NCBI RefSeq assembly: GCF_000002985.6 | Contig: NC_003280.10 | Coordinates: 11,466,501-11,530,500 of the forward strand | Reading direction: 5' to 3' | DNA length: 64,000 nt | DNA from: Caenorhabditis elegans | Taxonomy: Eukaryota; Nematoda; Chromadorea; Rhabditida; Rhabditidae | In this document: one piece after another, positions 35,380-47,203 of the stretch | How the letters are laid out: each line of letters starts with the position of its first letter | Position numbering within the stretch: position 1 is the first letter of the stretch | Translations under genes and position numbers: made by a program | Notes under the pieces: model-generated | Told to the model about the DNA's origin: nothing | Database searches by the model: none | What the model saw: the letters and a program-made list of their open reading frames with translations, nothing else

Positions 35380-36344
35380 AACGATTCATTTCTCAGAAGG
35401 ATTCTCGAAAATTGGTTATCATGTTTCATTTTGTATATCCAATGCAGCTTCTAATACAATCATCACTAATGTATCGGAACGGATCGGGAAAACCGATAGT
35501 AATCGGCAAATGCCATTAGTCTATCCAAATTGAGACAAAATGATGAAGCATCAAGGACGCGCACTCCTCCTTATCTCTTATCAACCGATTTGCCACGTCA
35601 GATTCTGTCTAACTTTCACCTTTTTTCTCGAATCTCCTTCTTGCCGAAAGGATCTATCCGTTCCGTGACTCCAGTCTTTCATGCACTTTCTTCTTTATAA
35701 GAAAGTGATAGTTGCGGACTTATCACTGCTTATCACTATTGAAGCCACCCAAAGAACTAGATATCGGAAACATGTTAGCCGGTACGATGATTCGAGACTT
35801 GAAAAACAAGGGCTTGGTGAGGCGAAGACAGTGATGGATTACGCAAGGCGAAAACATAAAACTTGAAACATTTGGCGATGATCAGAATATTATCAGATAA
35901 AGTTCAACATTTCGATTTTTAATTTTTTTGTCATTCTTCGAGTTCCGGAAGTGAGATAGCCTTTTTGTTTTAGAATTTGTTTTATTTTTACCGTTTTTCC
36001 CTTAACCTGCTACTGAACCCATTTAAGTTTACTGTAGAAAATTGGAAACGAAACTTCGAGTAAATTTTTTTGGTATTCCTGGGACTCACTTACATTTATA
36101 TAATTTGTACTTTGAAAATTTTTTAAAAATACTGGAAAAAATTCTACGATAAGCACATAATTGATGTAGGCACAGAATTCAGCATGTCTGGTATCTATGG
36201 TATCTAAGCGGCCTGCGGCTGCCTTGCCTAAGAGCTTGCTTACTTCCAGAAGCACACAGGAAACATTTATCATTTCCCAGTGGAGTTTCTGACAAACTAA
36301 TTTGAAAGAGAAGTGTGTATATCTACAAGATGCAAGCGTCAAGT

Positions 36345-36374
36345 ACCTAGGCAGGTAGGTAGGTAGGTAGGTAG
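36345..36374. repeat. GTAGG short tandem tract
   Basis: CCTAGGCAGGTAGGTAGGTA and on, a (GTAG)n tract next to GTGCCTACCTATCAT, which forms a small inverse match. Confidence 0.8.
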
Positions 36375-37340
36375 AAAACGTGCCTACCTATCATGAAAGC
36401 TTCAATATTGCGCATTATGCCAATTAAAATAACAAAAATTAGCCGAGATATAATTGTTTAATAGGAAACTTCCAGAAATTCAATTGAATACATTGAATGT
36501 CTTTGTTCTTGACCCCGTCAATGGGAAAAAAATCAAATGTTCAAAAACTAGAAAAGTACCTTGTGTATTTTCATATTTACATTCTAAAATAACGTAAACA
36601 ACGATTACTTATGTTTCCTTTTTTCGGCGCAACAATTCTCGGCAAAAGGAAACTATTTGGCGTTAAAGGGAATTCGATAGTTTCAATTGTTACAAGGATT
36701 GCTCAAAAATCATTCAATGAGAAGCTGTAGAGCAACGGCAAAAATTGAACAAGTAATATTCAATCCGTCCTAACTTTTTCCAGAGTGGGTTTGATTTCAA
36801 TTTTCCAACTGTAAATTGAGCACGAAATTTCAAACTTCCCAAATTGGGAATACCAATGATTACCATATGTTTACGACTATAAGAGAGCTGGATTCCGTGT
36901 GCTCCATCTGGATATGTTTGACGTGAAAAGGCGGGAGATTTCAGGAGGAATAAGGGCGGAGTGTGAACGGTTTCTCTTTCTCTCTCTCTATTCCAACAAG
37001 CGTTCTTCTTCTCATTTTCTGCCTCTCATCCATCTATTCATCCATCTCCTCTTCTGTTATCGTCGTCGTCGTGTATGTGAGAAAGTGCGTCTATTTGTAT
37101 ATAAACTGTGTGTGGCGCAGCGCTTCGGCCCTCCCCGGCCAGCCGTGCGCAAGTGATCGACCAATTGAGGTCAATCGGAGCCACAAATAGAATCTATGTC
37201 GGGGGCTCGTGGCGGGCCGCTGCGCCGTGATTTTTTTGTTTCTCGCATTTTAGTCTACCATTCTATCGTTAGGTATATTGTAAAAATTTGGAGCAATATC
37301 GTTTTTTTAAATTTTAAACGTTCTCATTTTCATCTAGATT

Positions 37341-37612
37341 CGCTTAGGCTTAAGTTAGGCTTAGGCTTATGCATAGGCTTAGGCTTAGTATCCGGCTTAG
37401 GCGTAGTCTTACGCACAGGCTTAGACGCAGGCTCAGGCTTAGGCTTAGGCTTAGGCTTAGGCTTAGGCTTAGTCCAAGGCTAGGCTTTGCTTAGACTTAG
37501 GCCTAGTCTCTGGCTTAGGCGTAGGCTTAAGCTTAGGCTTATGCTTAAGTTCAGGCTTAGGCGTAGGCGTATGCTTAGGCTTATGCTTAAGTTCAGTCTC
37601 GGCGTAGGCTTA
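37341..37612. repeat. Interstitial telomere-like (TTAGGC)n array
   Basis: About 45 units of TTAGGC and close variants (TTATGC, GTAGGC, TCAGGC), with a core of six perfect consecutive units near 37434-37470. TTAGGC is the C. elegans telomere repeat. This orientation is opposite to the arrays at 35313, 38567 and 42015. Confidence 0.9.
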
Positions 37613-38566
37613 TGTTCATTCTTACTAGGGTTTTAAACCAAAGAAAACCCCCTAAATCAATTTGTGACCGAAACTAAATCGAACTTCAAGTCGATGGCAA
37701 CTGTACATGGCAACTCTCGTAACTTCCGTTATTTAACTTCAGTGTATTTTCTCAACGTCAAAGCTCTTTTTAATTTTTTCTTGGACACTCCAACGTCACG
37801 ACCAGTATAAAAGTTCAAATTGGTAGTGGTCTGACCTAAAATTGATCTAAATTTAGTTTCATAGAATTTTCTCATCTATCAAATGGTATTCATGTGTTTA
37901 TAACTATGAAATTGTTTCCCCCGGTGGAAATATAAATATAAACACCGAAAACGCATTGTTCCAAAAATAGATGGGCTGTGTGGTCTAAAATGGTTTGGTT
38001 ATATGTTGACCAAGTGTTTGGTCAATATCAGAATGTATATATCTATACACATCATAAGAGTTGAGTAAAACATTTTCCAATCAATTCCAATCTCAAGCCG
38101 ATTTAATTTTAGATATTTTAAACCATTGGTCTCATTTTTATGCAACCAAACGGTTCACCGGACGAGTTGAAAAAGAAAACAGTGTGCAATTGCTAAAAAT
38201 AGCTCCGAAGTGAAACGTGGGTGTCCCTAAATTGATCTGCTCAACTGTTGACTGGTCTGAGTCAATATATCTGTGTGAAGCATGCATGCGAAGCCGCAAG
38301 GCAATAGTTACTGAATTCCTTCTAGGTCATCGAACAGGTTTTTATTACACATTTGCAACCATTTTTTTCTGATGTTCTAGATCTGCTACGAACTTGGAAT
38401 GCAATTGGTTCATTTTTGAGATCAAACTTGCAGTTCGAAAATACCTTTTCATTTTGTTTCTGTAGCTCGTCATAATTTAGGAATTTTGTTATACATATCA
38501 CTGTAATTAAAAAGATTCTTGCTATTTTCTAAAAAATCTTAACTGCTCTCCACGGAACTTGTGTAT

Positions 38567-38655
38567 GAGCCTAAGCCTAAGCATTAGCACAAGCCTGAGT
38601 CCAAGCCTGAGCCTAAGCCTGAGCCTGATCCTAATCCTAAACCTAAGCCTAATCT
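38567..38655. repeat. Degenerate telomere-like (GCCTAA)n array abutting the foldback element
   Basis: GAGCCTAAGCCTAAGCATTA and on, about fourteen GCCTAA-related units, running directly into the left end of the 1.5 kb foldback element. Confidence 0.85.
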
Positions 38656-40184
38656 TAAAATGTTACAAGAAGGTTTTTCCTTGCGCTTGGAGCGCAAAAG
38701 AAAAGAAAAAGAGCTATTTAGACTTAGGGTGCCTAACTGGAATAAAACATTGGAAATCCCAATCCAACCAGCCTAAGGGCCCGAAAAACATACTAGGATG
38801 CCCAACTTGAATAAAATATTGGAAATCCTTATGACACACTTAAGCCTAAGGGCCCGAAAAAAAAACTAGGATGCCCAACTGGAATAAAATATTGGAAATC
38901 CTTATGACACACCGGCGGTATGGCGCGGCTTAAGCCTAAATAGCCACTTTTATCAAAATACATTTGAGCTCGTCGTGCGTTTTACAATAACTTCTCAGGC
39001 AACTCAAAAGTAATCTGTGGATATTTTTCAGTAATCTAAATGAAGACTATAGATTACTAAGAAACTTGGAGATTTCATAATGTTTGGGGGGATGCGAGCA
39101 TCTATTGGAGATTTGCCATTTGATAGAACTTTTAGCGGCAAAAGTCCAAAACAAAGCTCACAGTGGGCTCTCAAAGATCATGAAATAGCACTGTAACGAA
39201 GAACTTTAACGATCTAACGAAGCAATTTTCCAAATTCACTTTGGCAGCTCATATCTCCGTGGATAAAATTTTTACAGAAAAGTCATCAACTGATAAGTTG
39301 TTGATATTGTTGTATAGAACAAGTTTGTAGTTGAAAGTTTTTTTTACCAAAAAATTTTTGTTTGAGAGAAAAGCATTAGAAACGGAATAGCGTCATAAAA
39401 ATAACAACAGCAGTTGCCGCACTTCATGCGGTTTTATCTCAAACAAAAGCGGAGATATGAGCTACCAAAGTGAAATTGGAAAATTGGCCCTCCAATGCTT
39501 CGTTAAAGTGCTATTTTCAGGATCTTTGAGAGCCCGCCGGGAGCTTGGTTCTGGAGTTATATTGATCAAATTAACCCTCCAGTAAAGGGGGACCTTTGAT
39601 GAATATAATCACTCTGATGGTATTTAATTCCGATGAGTAATCCATTTTTCTTTTTCTCACATTTGTGAACCAAAAATAAGTTTTAAATAAAGGCGGGATA
39701 TTCTAAGGTGTGATAACATATGATATTTATTTTTAAATTTAAATAAAGTTTTTTTTTATTTTTGCTAAAAAACGAATAGTTTACAACCGCCTCGCTCAAA
39801 TGTATTTTGATAAAAGTGGCTATTTAGGCTTAAGCCGCGCCATACCGCCGGTGTGTCATAAGGATTTCCAATATTTTATTCCAGTTGGGCATCCTAGTAT
39901 GTTTTTTCGGGCCTTTAGGCTCAAGTGTGCCATAAGGATTTCCAATATTTTATTCCAGTTGGGCATCCTAGTTTTTTTTTTCGGGCCCTTAGGCTTAAGT
40001 GTGTCATAAGGATTTCCAATATTTTATTCAAGTTGGGCATCCTAGTATGTTTTTCGGGCCCTTAGGCTGGTTGGATTGGGATTTCCAATGTTTTATTCCA
40101 GTTGGGCACCCTAAGTCTAAATAGCTCTTTTTCTTTTCTTTTGCGCTCCAAGCGCAAGGAAAAACCTTCTTGTAACTTTTTAAG
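38654..40184. mobile_element. 1.5 kb foldback element with repeated long terminal inverted arms
   Basis: Left end CTTAAAATGTTACAAGAAGG and right end CCTTCTTGTAACTTTTTAAG are reverse complements. The arms (38654-38975 and about 39785-40184) are built of a roughly 70-bp subrepeat containing AACTGGAATAAAATATTGGA and AGCCTAAGGGCCCGAAAAA: three copies in the left arm, four in the right. The innermost arm sequence is GGCGGTATGGCGCGGCTTAA plus TAGCCACTTTTATCAAAATA. The interior has its own inverted repeat (39147-39565: TTGGCAGCTCATATCTCCG against CGGAGATATGAGCTACCAA). No transposase frame was seen, so it is non-autonomous. A target duplication was not resolved. Confidence 0.85.
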
Positions 40185-40205
40185 AGGGTTTCATATATTT
40201 TATTA

Positions 40206-40230
40206 AAATCGGGGCGAAGCCCTGATTTTA
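40206..40230. repeat. Perfect small hairpin beside the foldback element
   Basis: AAAATCGGGGC-GAA-GCCCTGATTTT, about an 11-bp stem with one G-T pair. It could be a footprint end or a second tiny element. Confidence 0.6.
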
Positions 40231-42014
40231 AATCCATATTGTTTTTTTTTGTCTTCCACTATCCCTGCAAATAGGAAAGAGAATGTGTTGTTTCTGATGA
40301 AGTAAAAATCATCATAAAATCTTGAAAACTGAGAGCAGGAGGTAATATTTGAATATATTGGGTTGGAAATGTGTGTCTCCCTGTGGGTGGGGTGGCGATG
40401 TGTTGGCATCCAACCCTTCAACGAACTGTATCTCCCGCCTGTATCTCCCTTCAAAGTAAGAATTGGGTTACAAAAATTTGGGGGAATATGAAAATAAATG
40501 TAAGGATTTCAAAAATGTTAATTTTGAAACACCAGACCAAACCACTTTTTCTGGGCAAGAGGCAAAAAATTAATTTTTTGAAAAAATTTCAAACTGGCAC
40601 AAAATTTTTTCAAAAATAAATTTTCACAAATTTTTGGTAGATTTCACTTTTTATAAATATTGTTCATTGAACACAGAAAAGAAAACGAAGATTCATCAAA
40701 AAATGAGTGAAAAATCGCAAAAATTCGAAAAAGTCCGTGCTGAAAAACTCGATTTTGGCGGTGCTGAAAAAAATTGCTACTAAAATTTTTTTTGAAACTT
40801 AGTTTTTCGGATTTAGCGTCAAATTTTGAATCTATGTAAAAAACAGAATTAAAATTGATCTCAGATTGAGTGAGTAATAAACGCTCAAAGTTGAAAAATG
40901 AACAACGCAAAAACGGCAGTAACTTGCTTCAAAGTCGGTTATCTCAGTGAGTTTTCACTCAATTTTCGAAATTTTTTTGCTCTATCGCTTTAGAAATATT
41001 TGTAATTTCATTTTTTTTCCTCAAAATCAAAATATCTCAAACGACCGCCATCCTACGAGAAGGGAAAAAAAAAAGTTTTTGGAAAAAAAATCAAAAATTT
41101 TTTTTCTGCCTCGATTTTCAAAATGAAAAAATCACTTTTTCGGAATAATTTTTACTTTAAAATGTACCTACGATCTTTTTATACAACAATTTCACCTTGG
41201 AACCAAAGATTTCTCAAAGACAACAGCGCACGAAGCGGTGGTTTGCGAAAAAACACGAAAAAAACACACCGAAGTGGGAGGGGGAGGTCAAAATTGCGAA
41301 TTTGACTTTGGAGCTCACTAAAAGAGCTCATAGCTGATGGATCTGGATGATTTGTATGTTTTTCGACGCATCTCGTCGAGTACTATATACTGCTAAAAAA
41401 TCTCGTAAAAATCGCAAAAACTCGAATTTTCCTGCAAAAAAAAAGAGGCGAAAAATGAGAAAAAAAACGTGATTTTTGGAGGATACTCGAAAATACTCTT
41501 CATATCTCGGCTCAAAGAGCTCCAATCTTTCTGAAATAAAGCATACAGAGGTGGGGCAAGCTTCTTGAAGAGACAGCAAAAAACCGCATCAAAATCCATC
41601 CACCCACCGTCAAGTTACACGCGCGTTTTCAAAGTGAACAAAAAACAGGGCATAAAAAAATTTAGACGCCCGCACCCGGACTCGAACTTTTTTTATATTT
41701 TGAAGCTTAATATCTCGGCTCCTGTACATCGAAATTGGCTCAAAATTCACAAGAAACCTTATCCTGCTACGATCCTCCTGTCATTAAATTTTCGTGAGCT
41801 TAGACCGAAAACTGACAAAACGCCAAACTTTCAAATTTTAAAAAATAGTTGAGGGTCATTTTGAAAACACCTTAAGCTCCATAACTCGGCGAGTTTTGAT
41901 GCAATCAATTTGAAATTTTACACGGAAGCTTCTTAGTGGCCTATACGTCTCTGTGTTAAATTTCGCTTTGATCGGCCAACGGGAACCCTTTGAAAAATGA
42001 AAAAAACGTTATAA

Positions 42015-42105
42015 ACCCAAGCCTAAATAGAGCTAACGCTCCCCCACTGACGCCAAGCCTAAGTCTGAGCCTATTCCTAGTATAAGTCTGGCCTGAACCT
42101 AAGCA
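42015..42105. repeat. Degenerate telomere-like (GCCTAA)n remnants
   Basis: ACCCAAGCCTAAATAGAGC and GCCAAGCCTAAGTCTGAGCC and on, scattered GCCTAA-related units, more decayed than the other arrays. Confidence 0.6.
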
Positions 42106-43544
42106 GAAATACCTTCCTTCGTAAGTTCCCGCCAAACATATCCCTTTCTCACTTTCATTTTCCAAAAACTTTCTCCCATTCCGCACTCTTCCTCCGGCTC
42201 GACCGTCCGCTCCGCCTTCTCAGTCTCTCTGTTCCCTTTTCTCCATCTTTCCGAATATCCGACTCACTTACACAAACAAACAAACAAAAGTCCTTTGCGA
42301 AAAGCACATATACCGTCCCCTCATACATACACTACAAGAGAGGGGGCCCCTCCGTTTTCCCTATTGATTCCCCTTCTCTCGCTGGTCACTCACTCTCTTA
42401 TTTCTCCCCCTTTTTCCATTTTTATATTCACGATTCAATGTGTCATCTAAACCTTCTACTAGTTCTGAACTATTTTTTCTCAGTTTTTTTTCTATTCCGG
42501 AATGTTTGTCCTTTGAAGTGCACCACGATGACCGTAACCACTTTTGTACACTATTTCATAATTTTGGAGTCTCAAAGTTGCATCTAGGTTTTGGTGGTTT
42601 TGAGCGGAGGGGCACGCCATTTTTTTGGAATCTAGTTCTTATTGTTAGAAGGGTAAGAATTGTGATCTTGTAGACCCAAAATATTATGACCTCAAAAACC
42701 AGTCATTTCACTTATTTGAAAACCAGGGGCGAAACATTTTGTCTTCTACTATAAAATTATCTCTGATTATATCTACTGCTTCAACTCATCCTCAGACCTA
42801 CGTGCCTACGTGCCATGTTTCTTGTATGATTTCTTAATCTCACTGAATTTTTTTCCTATCATTCGGCCGTAAGATCTCTGCCAAAAACTTTAGCAACTTT
42901 AGGAACTTTTAAACCAAATTTTGCCAGTTTTCTGTAATTTTAAGTGAGAATGTTTGTAAAACCAATTTGTGCAACTAGCATTTCTCTAGATCCTAGAAGC
43001 CTAGATCCTAAAGTTGGTCGAGAAGTTGCGTAAGATCAAACTAGCTAGTAAGATCTCTCGATCAAAGAACTCCCTATCCGTTTCCTACCTAAAACCATGG
43101 TTTGTGCCTTCTTTCCAGGCTACCTATACATTTTGATCTATTTCCTCATACGTCAAATCAATTCACCCAATTTATTCAATCTTGACGAAATTTTTCTGTC
43201 AGTTGATCTATAAGAAGCATCAAATGTTGATCTTTCGAAAAATTGAAAATACTATGAGGAATATAAAGTCTAAAGATCCGTCTCAGAATGACAAATGATT
43301 CCGTTTTTGCACAAACATCGTCTGACCTTGGCGGAAACGTTTTCTTTACTTATTTCCTTAGGATACTTTCTCATGTTAAAAAAATTGGTATAAAGTTCCT
43401 GAATCAACAGGAACCAAGCAGTATGGGTGGTCTGGCTTTGACCACTCTGGCTTTATAATGTGGCTGAAAATTGGTAACTATTTGGTTGATCAAAACATTT
43501 GTCGCACACTCTGACAGTTATTGACAGTCTATCTTTCTATCTGG

Positions 43545-43750
43545 TCTACAGTAACCCTACAGTATCCCTAGAGTATACAGTAGCCCGTACTATCTCTCTA
43601 CCAAAACCAACTGTTCCTCAATTGAAATACAAAAACCCTTTAAAAAAACAAAAAAACCCTAACAAAAACCCATCCTACAGCACTCATACGGTACTACAGT
43701 ACCCCTGCAGTACTACAGTGCTCCCACATTACTCCTACAGTATCCCTAAA
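43545..43750. repeat. CTACAGTA/CCCTACAG low-order repeat
   Basis: Words such as CTACAGTAACCCTACAGTAT, TACTACAGTACCCCTGCAGT and ACTCCTACAGTATCCCTA recur about every 10-12 bases. Simple-sequence expansion upstream of the first GPCR. Confidence 0.7.
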
Positions 43751-44174
43751 CTAACCCACTTAGTATAGAAACTTAAATTCCATGTATTTTGCTAGTTGAC
43801 AATTTTTTGATGTTTCCAGTTAAATTGGCCAAAGCGGAAACTATACTTCCTTTTCCAAATTCTGCAAATTTGCCGTTTTCTCTAGTTTTATTTGAAAAAA
43901 ACCCAATATTTAATTAGATTACTTCTGCAACATTATCACTCATCTCATGACCTTCCATCCCCTCCTTTTTCATGTTCACCTTGAGAACTCGTAACACAAA
44001 TCAAAACTGTACTCTTCCTCCCCCTCCCGCCCGCGATCACTTTTCTCATTGTCTGGCGCGTGTAAATGGTAGCAAAAGCTGGTTGTAATCATAATTACAC
44101 TTTGACATTTCACTCGTTGCATTGTTGTCAATCACTCACTTTTTCCATTTTTCTCGCTGACCTCCTCATTGCAG

Positions 44175-47100
44175 ATGGACGAACTAATCACCCTGGAAGG
44201 TGCTTCTCAATCTGAACAAATCATTGGATCCCATGATTTTTGCAACTTTTCCAATATCACCCATCATGAGCACGATGAGCAATCGATTTCGATTGTCTGG
44301 TGGAGCAACGTGGCAGTTTTACCCGTGATTGCTCTGATAGGATTGGCTTGTAATCTACTTAATATGGCGGTGCTGACCTCGAATAAAACAGCACGCCGAA
44401 TCCCTTCGTGGAACCTTTTAATAGCTCTCGCAGTATGTGATAGCTTATTTTTGATATTTGCTACTCTGGATGTAACTCCATTATCTATTCCATCACTGGC
44501 ATTTTCCACTTCTTTCAATCATTTTTATTCAAGAATTGTGCTTTATATTCGGACATTGGCATCAACTTTCTACAAAAGCAGTGTTTTGTAAGTTTTAGTT
44601 TTTTGAAATTTTATTTTATTTTAAGGTCGTAATATTCCAAAAAGTAAGTTTTTGGCAAACTGCCAAATTTTGGAAAAAATTAGGCATGTATATAGGCATG
44701 TATGACCTATTTTTTGATTATTTCATACATAGTTGTTCAATTTAAGATTTTGAAGCTATTTTTAACCTTCATTTCAAAATATAATCGAACGACTCAAATC
44801 CATTTCCACATAGCATTTAAATTATTTCACATTTCGCTAATACTTTTTTTCAATTTTGCAAGTATTCCAGAATTGTTGTGGCCTTCAACATTGAACGTTA
44901 CCTGTGCGTCGTTTGTCCGCTAAACTCGCATCGATGGTGTACTTCAAGAAACTCGAAAAATGCGATTGCCACTGCGTAAGTGGGGGTTCTATTTTTAGCG
45001 GGATTATTTGTAAATCTATAAGAAATAACTGGGTCAACAGTTTTGGTTAATTGAAGTTATGATTCTAAATTGTGTGTATTTTGAAATTCCAGGGAGTTGA
45101 AGATCCAGGAGTTATGGTAGTTACGCAGAAAGTCCAATTGTTGGAATATTTGGAAATTTACAAAAACTTTAAATTAAAATTTCAAAAATCTAAAACTGCA
45201 CATTTGTAGTGTTTTGTTTTGTCAAAAAAATCTTCCTTCCAGTTTTAAGTTTAAAATGTGTGCATAACAAAACTTGGCATAACTCGATTAATTCCAGAAT
45301 TGTGCTCTCATTCCTGTGCTCCATTCAATGGCCATTGGCCTATGACACAATTCGTTGTTTCGAAAGCAATTCAAATCAATACTACTACGTGATTCTAATG
45401 TCGACAAACCGTGCTCTTCAGGTATTTACCATGTTCTTCTTTCCTACACTCTTTTTTTTTCGTTTCCAATGGCATTGTGGCGCAAAGTAGTAACTTGATA
45501 TCCGCCACTGAGTTTTGTTGTAATTAGAAAAGCTTTTACTTACTGTTTGGAGAAGGTAAATTAGAAAGATGGGGAGGTAGGAATCTTTGAAATTTATTTT
45601 TAGAATCAAAATGAGCAAATCGGATTTGCACAAACACATTGAGAAGTAAACATAACACCCGATTAGTTGACAGTTTGTGACTGGAATGACTAATTGTTTG
45701 TTTCTATAGTAATTCGCTGAGCAGGGGAAAAATGGCGGGAGAATAGAGGTCAAAAAGATGATAGGTAATTATGAGTCAGTTAGGTTTTAGGTGGAAATTT
45801 ATCTAGGGACCTTTGATGGGACTTGCAACATAAGAACTAATGTATCGTTTTGCTCCTTTTAGAAATTAATATAGTAATGTAGAGTAATATTTTAACTTTC
45901 TGAAAACAATGTTACTTTTACTATATGATTTTGGAACATTGCTCAAAAAATGCCATTAAAGTTGCAATGTGATGTGCGATCAGAACATTGTGACTTTGAG
46001 GCAGTAGTTGAGCAATTTTTGAAAATGTTCATTAAAAGTAAAGTTATTTTCAGAAAGTTCAAATATTGTTCTATATTTCCATATACGTTTTTAAAAAGAA
46101 AACTTCGACAACCATGAGAAAAAAGGAATTTTGTGAAACAAGCTGGAAATTAGATCTCGACAATTTTTGAAAAAAATTTTCAATTCAAAAATTCTAGATT
46201 TTATATTTTGTATTTTTCAAATCAAATTTATTCATAAATTTCCAATTTTTTTCCAGATTTACTACCGAACAATGGACTATGTGTCTTTATTCGCTTTCAA
46301 TGTCCTCCCAATTATTGGTCTTCTCTACATGAATTCTCGAATAATCTTCACTCTTCGCAGAGTTGTTGATGAAGATTCAAGAAAATACGAAGAAACCAAA
46401 CTTTCCGATGGTTTGATTCAGCATGATGCTCATAACAACCGAACTATGAGAGCAAATGCAATGCTTTTCGCAGTCGTCTTCATGCTTTTCTTCTGTGTTG
46501 GACCTCAGGCTCCTGCAAGAATTCTGTTCGATATGTATGGACAGTATCATCCAAAAGCCATACTTTATGTATGTTTGAGCCAACAACTGGTATTCCTGAA
46601 TGCGTCACTCAATTTCTGTTTGTATTGTGTTGTGTCAAAGAGATATCGAACGTTGATGAAACAGACTTTGAAGAAGTTCTTGCACAAACTTGAAGGTGAG
46701 CAACATTTTGAAATTTTGTCGAGCTCGCTCGGCATGGTGTGTTGAAGTTTTTTTCCTGGAAATGTAAGAAGAAATATAGAAAAATATTTGAATTATTTGA
46801 AAATGACTTTTTCAAATTTAAATTTTAAAAAATTGCTCAAAAATTGACTCAAAGTCGCAATGTGTCGAGTGAATATGCCATTTGATATATCGATATTTGA
46901 TTTAATTCTTGAGCAAATTTTTACAAATTTCATATAAAAGTGAAACTATTTTTAGAAAGTACAAGTATTTTTCTATATTTCTATATAAATTTCCAAAAAA
47001 ATACTTAAACATAACGAAGAGAAAAAAGGGCCTGAAAACGGCCTTACATAATTTCCTACTTCATGCTTTAACTAAAGTTGAATATATTCCAATTTTCAGG

Positions 47101-47203
47101 AGTCGACCATCCATTCCAAATCAATCTGAAACAAACAAAGAGCAGCTCGGCACATGTGACATCTCTTGAGGATCATCATGCTCACCTCATTCAAAATGTC
47201 TAG
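44175..47203 (+). CDS. Class A (rhodopsin-like) GPCR, neuropeptide-receptor-like
   Basis: Five exons: 44175-44587, 44871-44975, 45298-45421, 46257-46695 and 47100-47203, 394 aa. An extracellular N terminus with an N-glycosylation site (NFSNIT) leads to TM1 (VLPVIALIGLACNLLNMAVL, with the TM1 GN-like Asn), TM2 (LLIALAVCDSLFLIFATLD, LAxxD-like), TM3 ending in ERYLCVVCP (DRY motif as ERY), TM4 (WPLAYD after it), TM5 (SLFAFNVLPIIGLLYMN), a long third loop, TM6 (AMLFAVVFMLFFCVGPQAP) and TM7 (NASLNFCLYCVVSKRYR, the NPxxY site). This pattern is shared with worm FMRFamide/peptide receptors. No ligand can be read. The ATG directly follows a TTGCAG acceptor. Confidence 0.88.

Larger units (their letters stand above)
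32973..44174. other. 11.2 kb repeat-rich region without a convincing gene
   Basis: Open frames on both strands are short, low complexity or inside repeats. It contains foldback copies (33515, 34261), four degenerate telomere-like arrays, a 1.5 kb foldback element, a GTAGG tract (36345-36374), a GC-rich hairpin (37110-37230), pyrimidine-rich stretches near 33000-33080, 36970-37080 and 42130-42430, and a CTACAGTA-rich segment (43545-43750). It separates the NDUFAF6-like gene from the first GPCR and may hold distal control sequence for the GPCR. Confidence 0.55.

Noticed and set aside
34619-35533. Frames of 60-110 codons on both strands
   Set aside because: No splice support and low coding quality; part lies in telomere-like repeat.
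45418-45753. 111-codon minus-strand frame in GPCR intron 3
   Set aside because: Overlaps the GPCR exon on the other strand and has A/T-biased composition.
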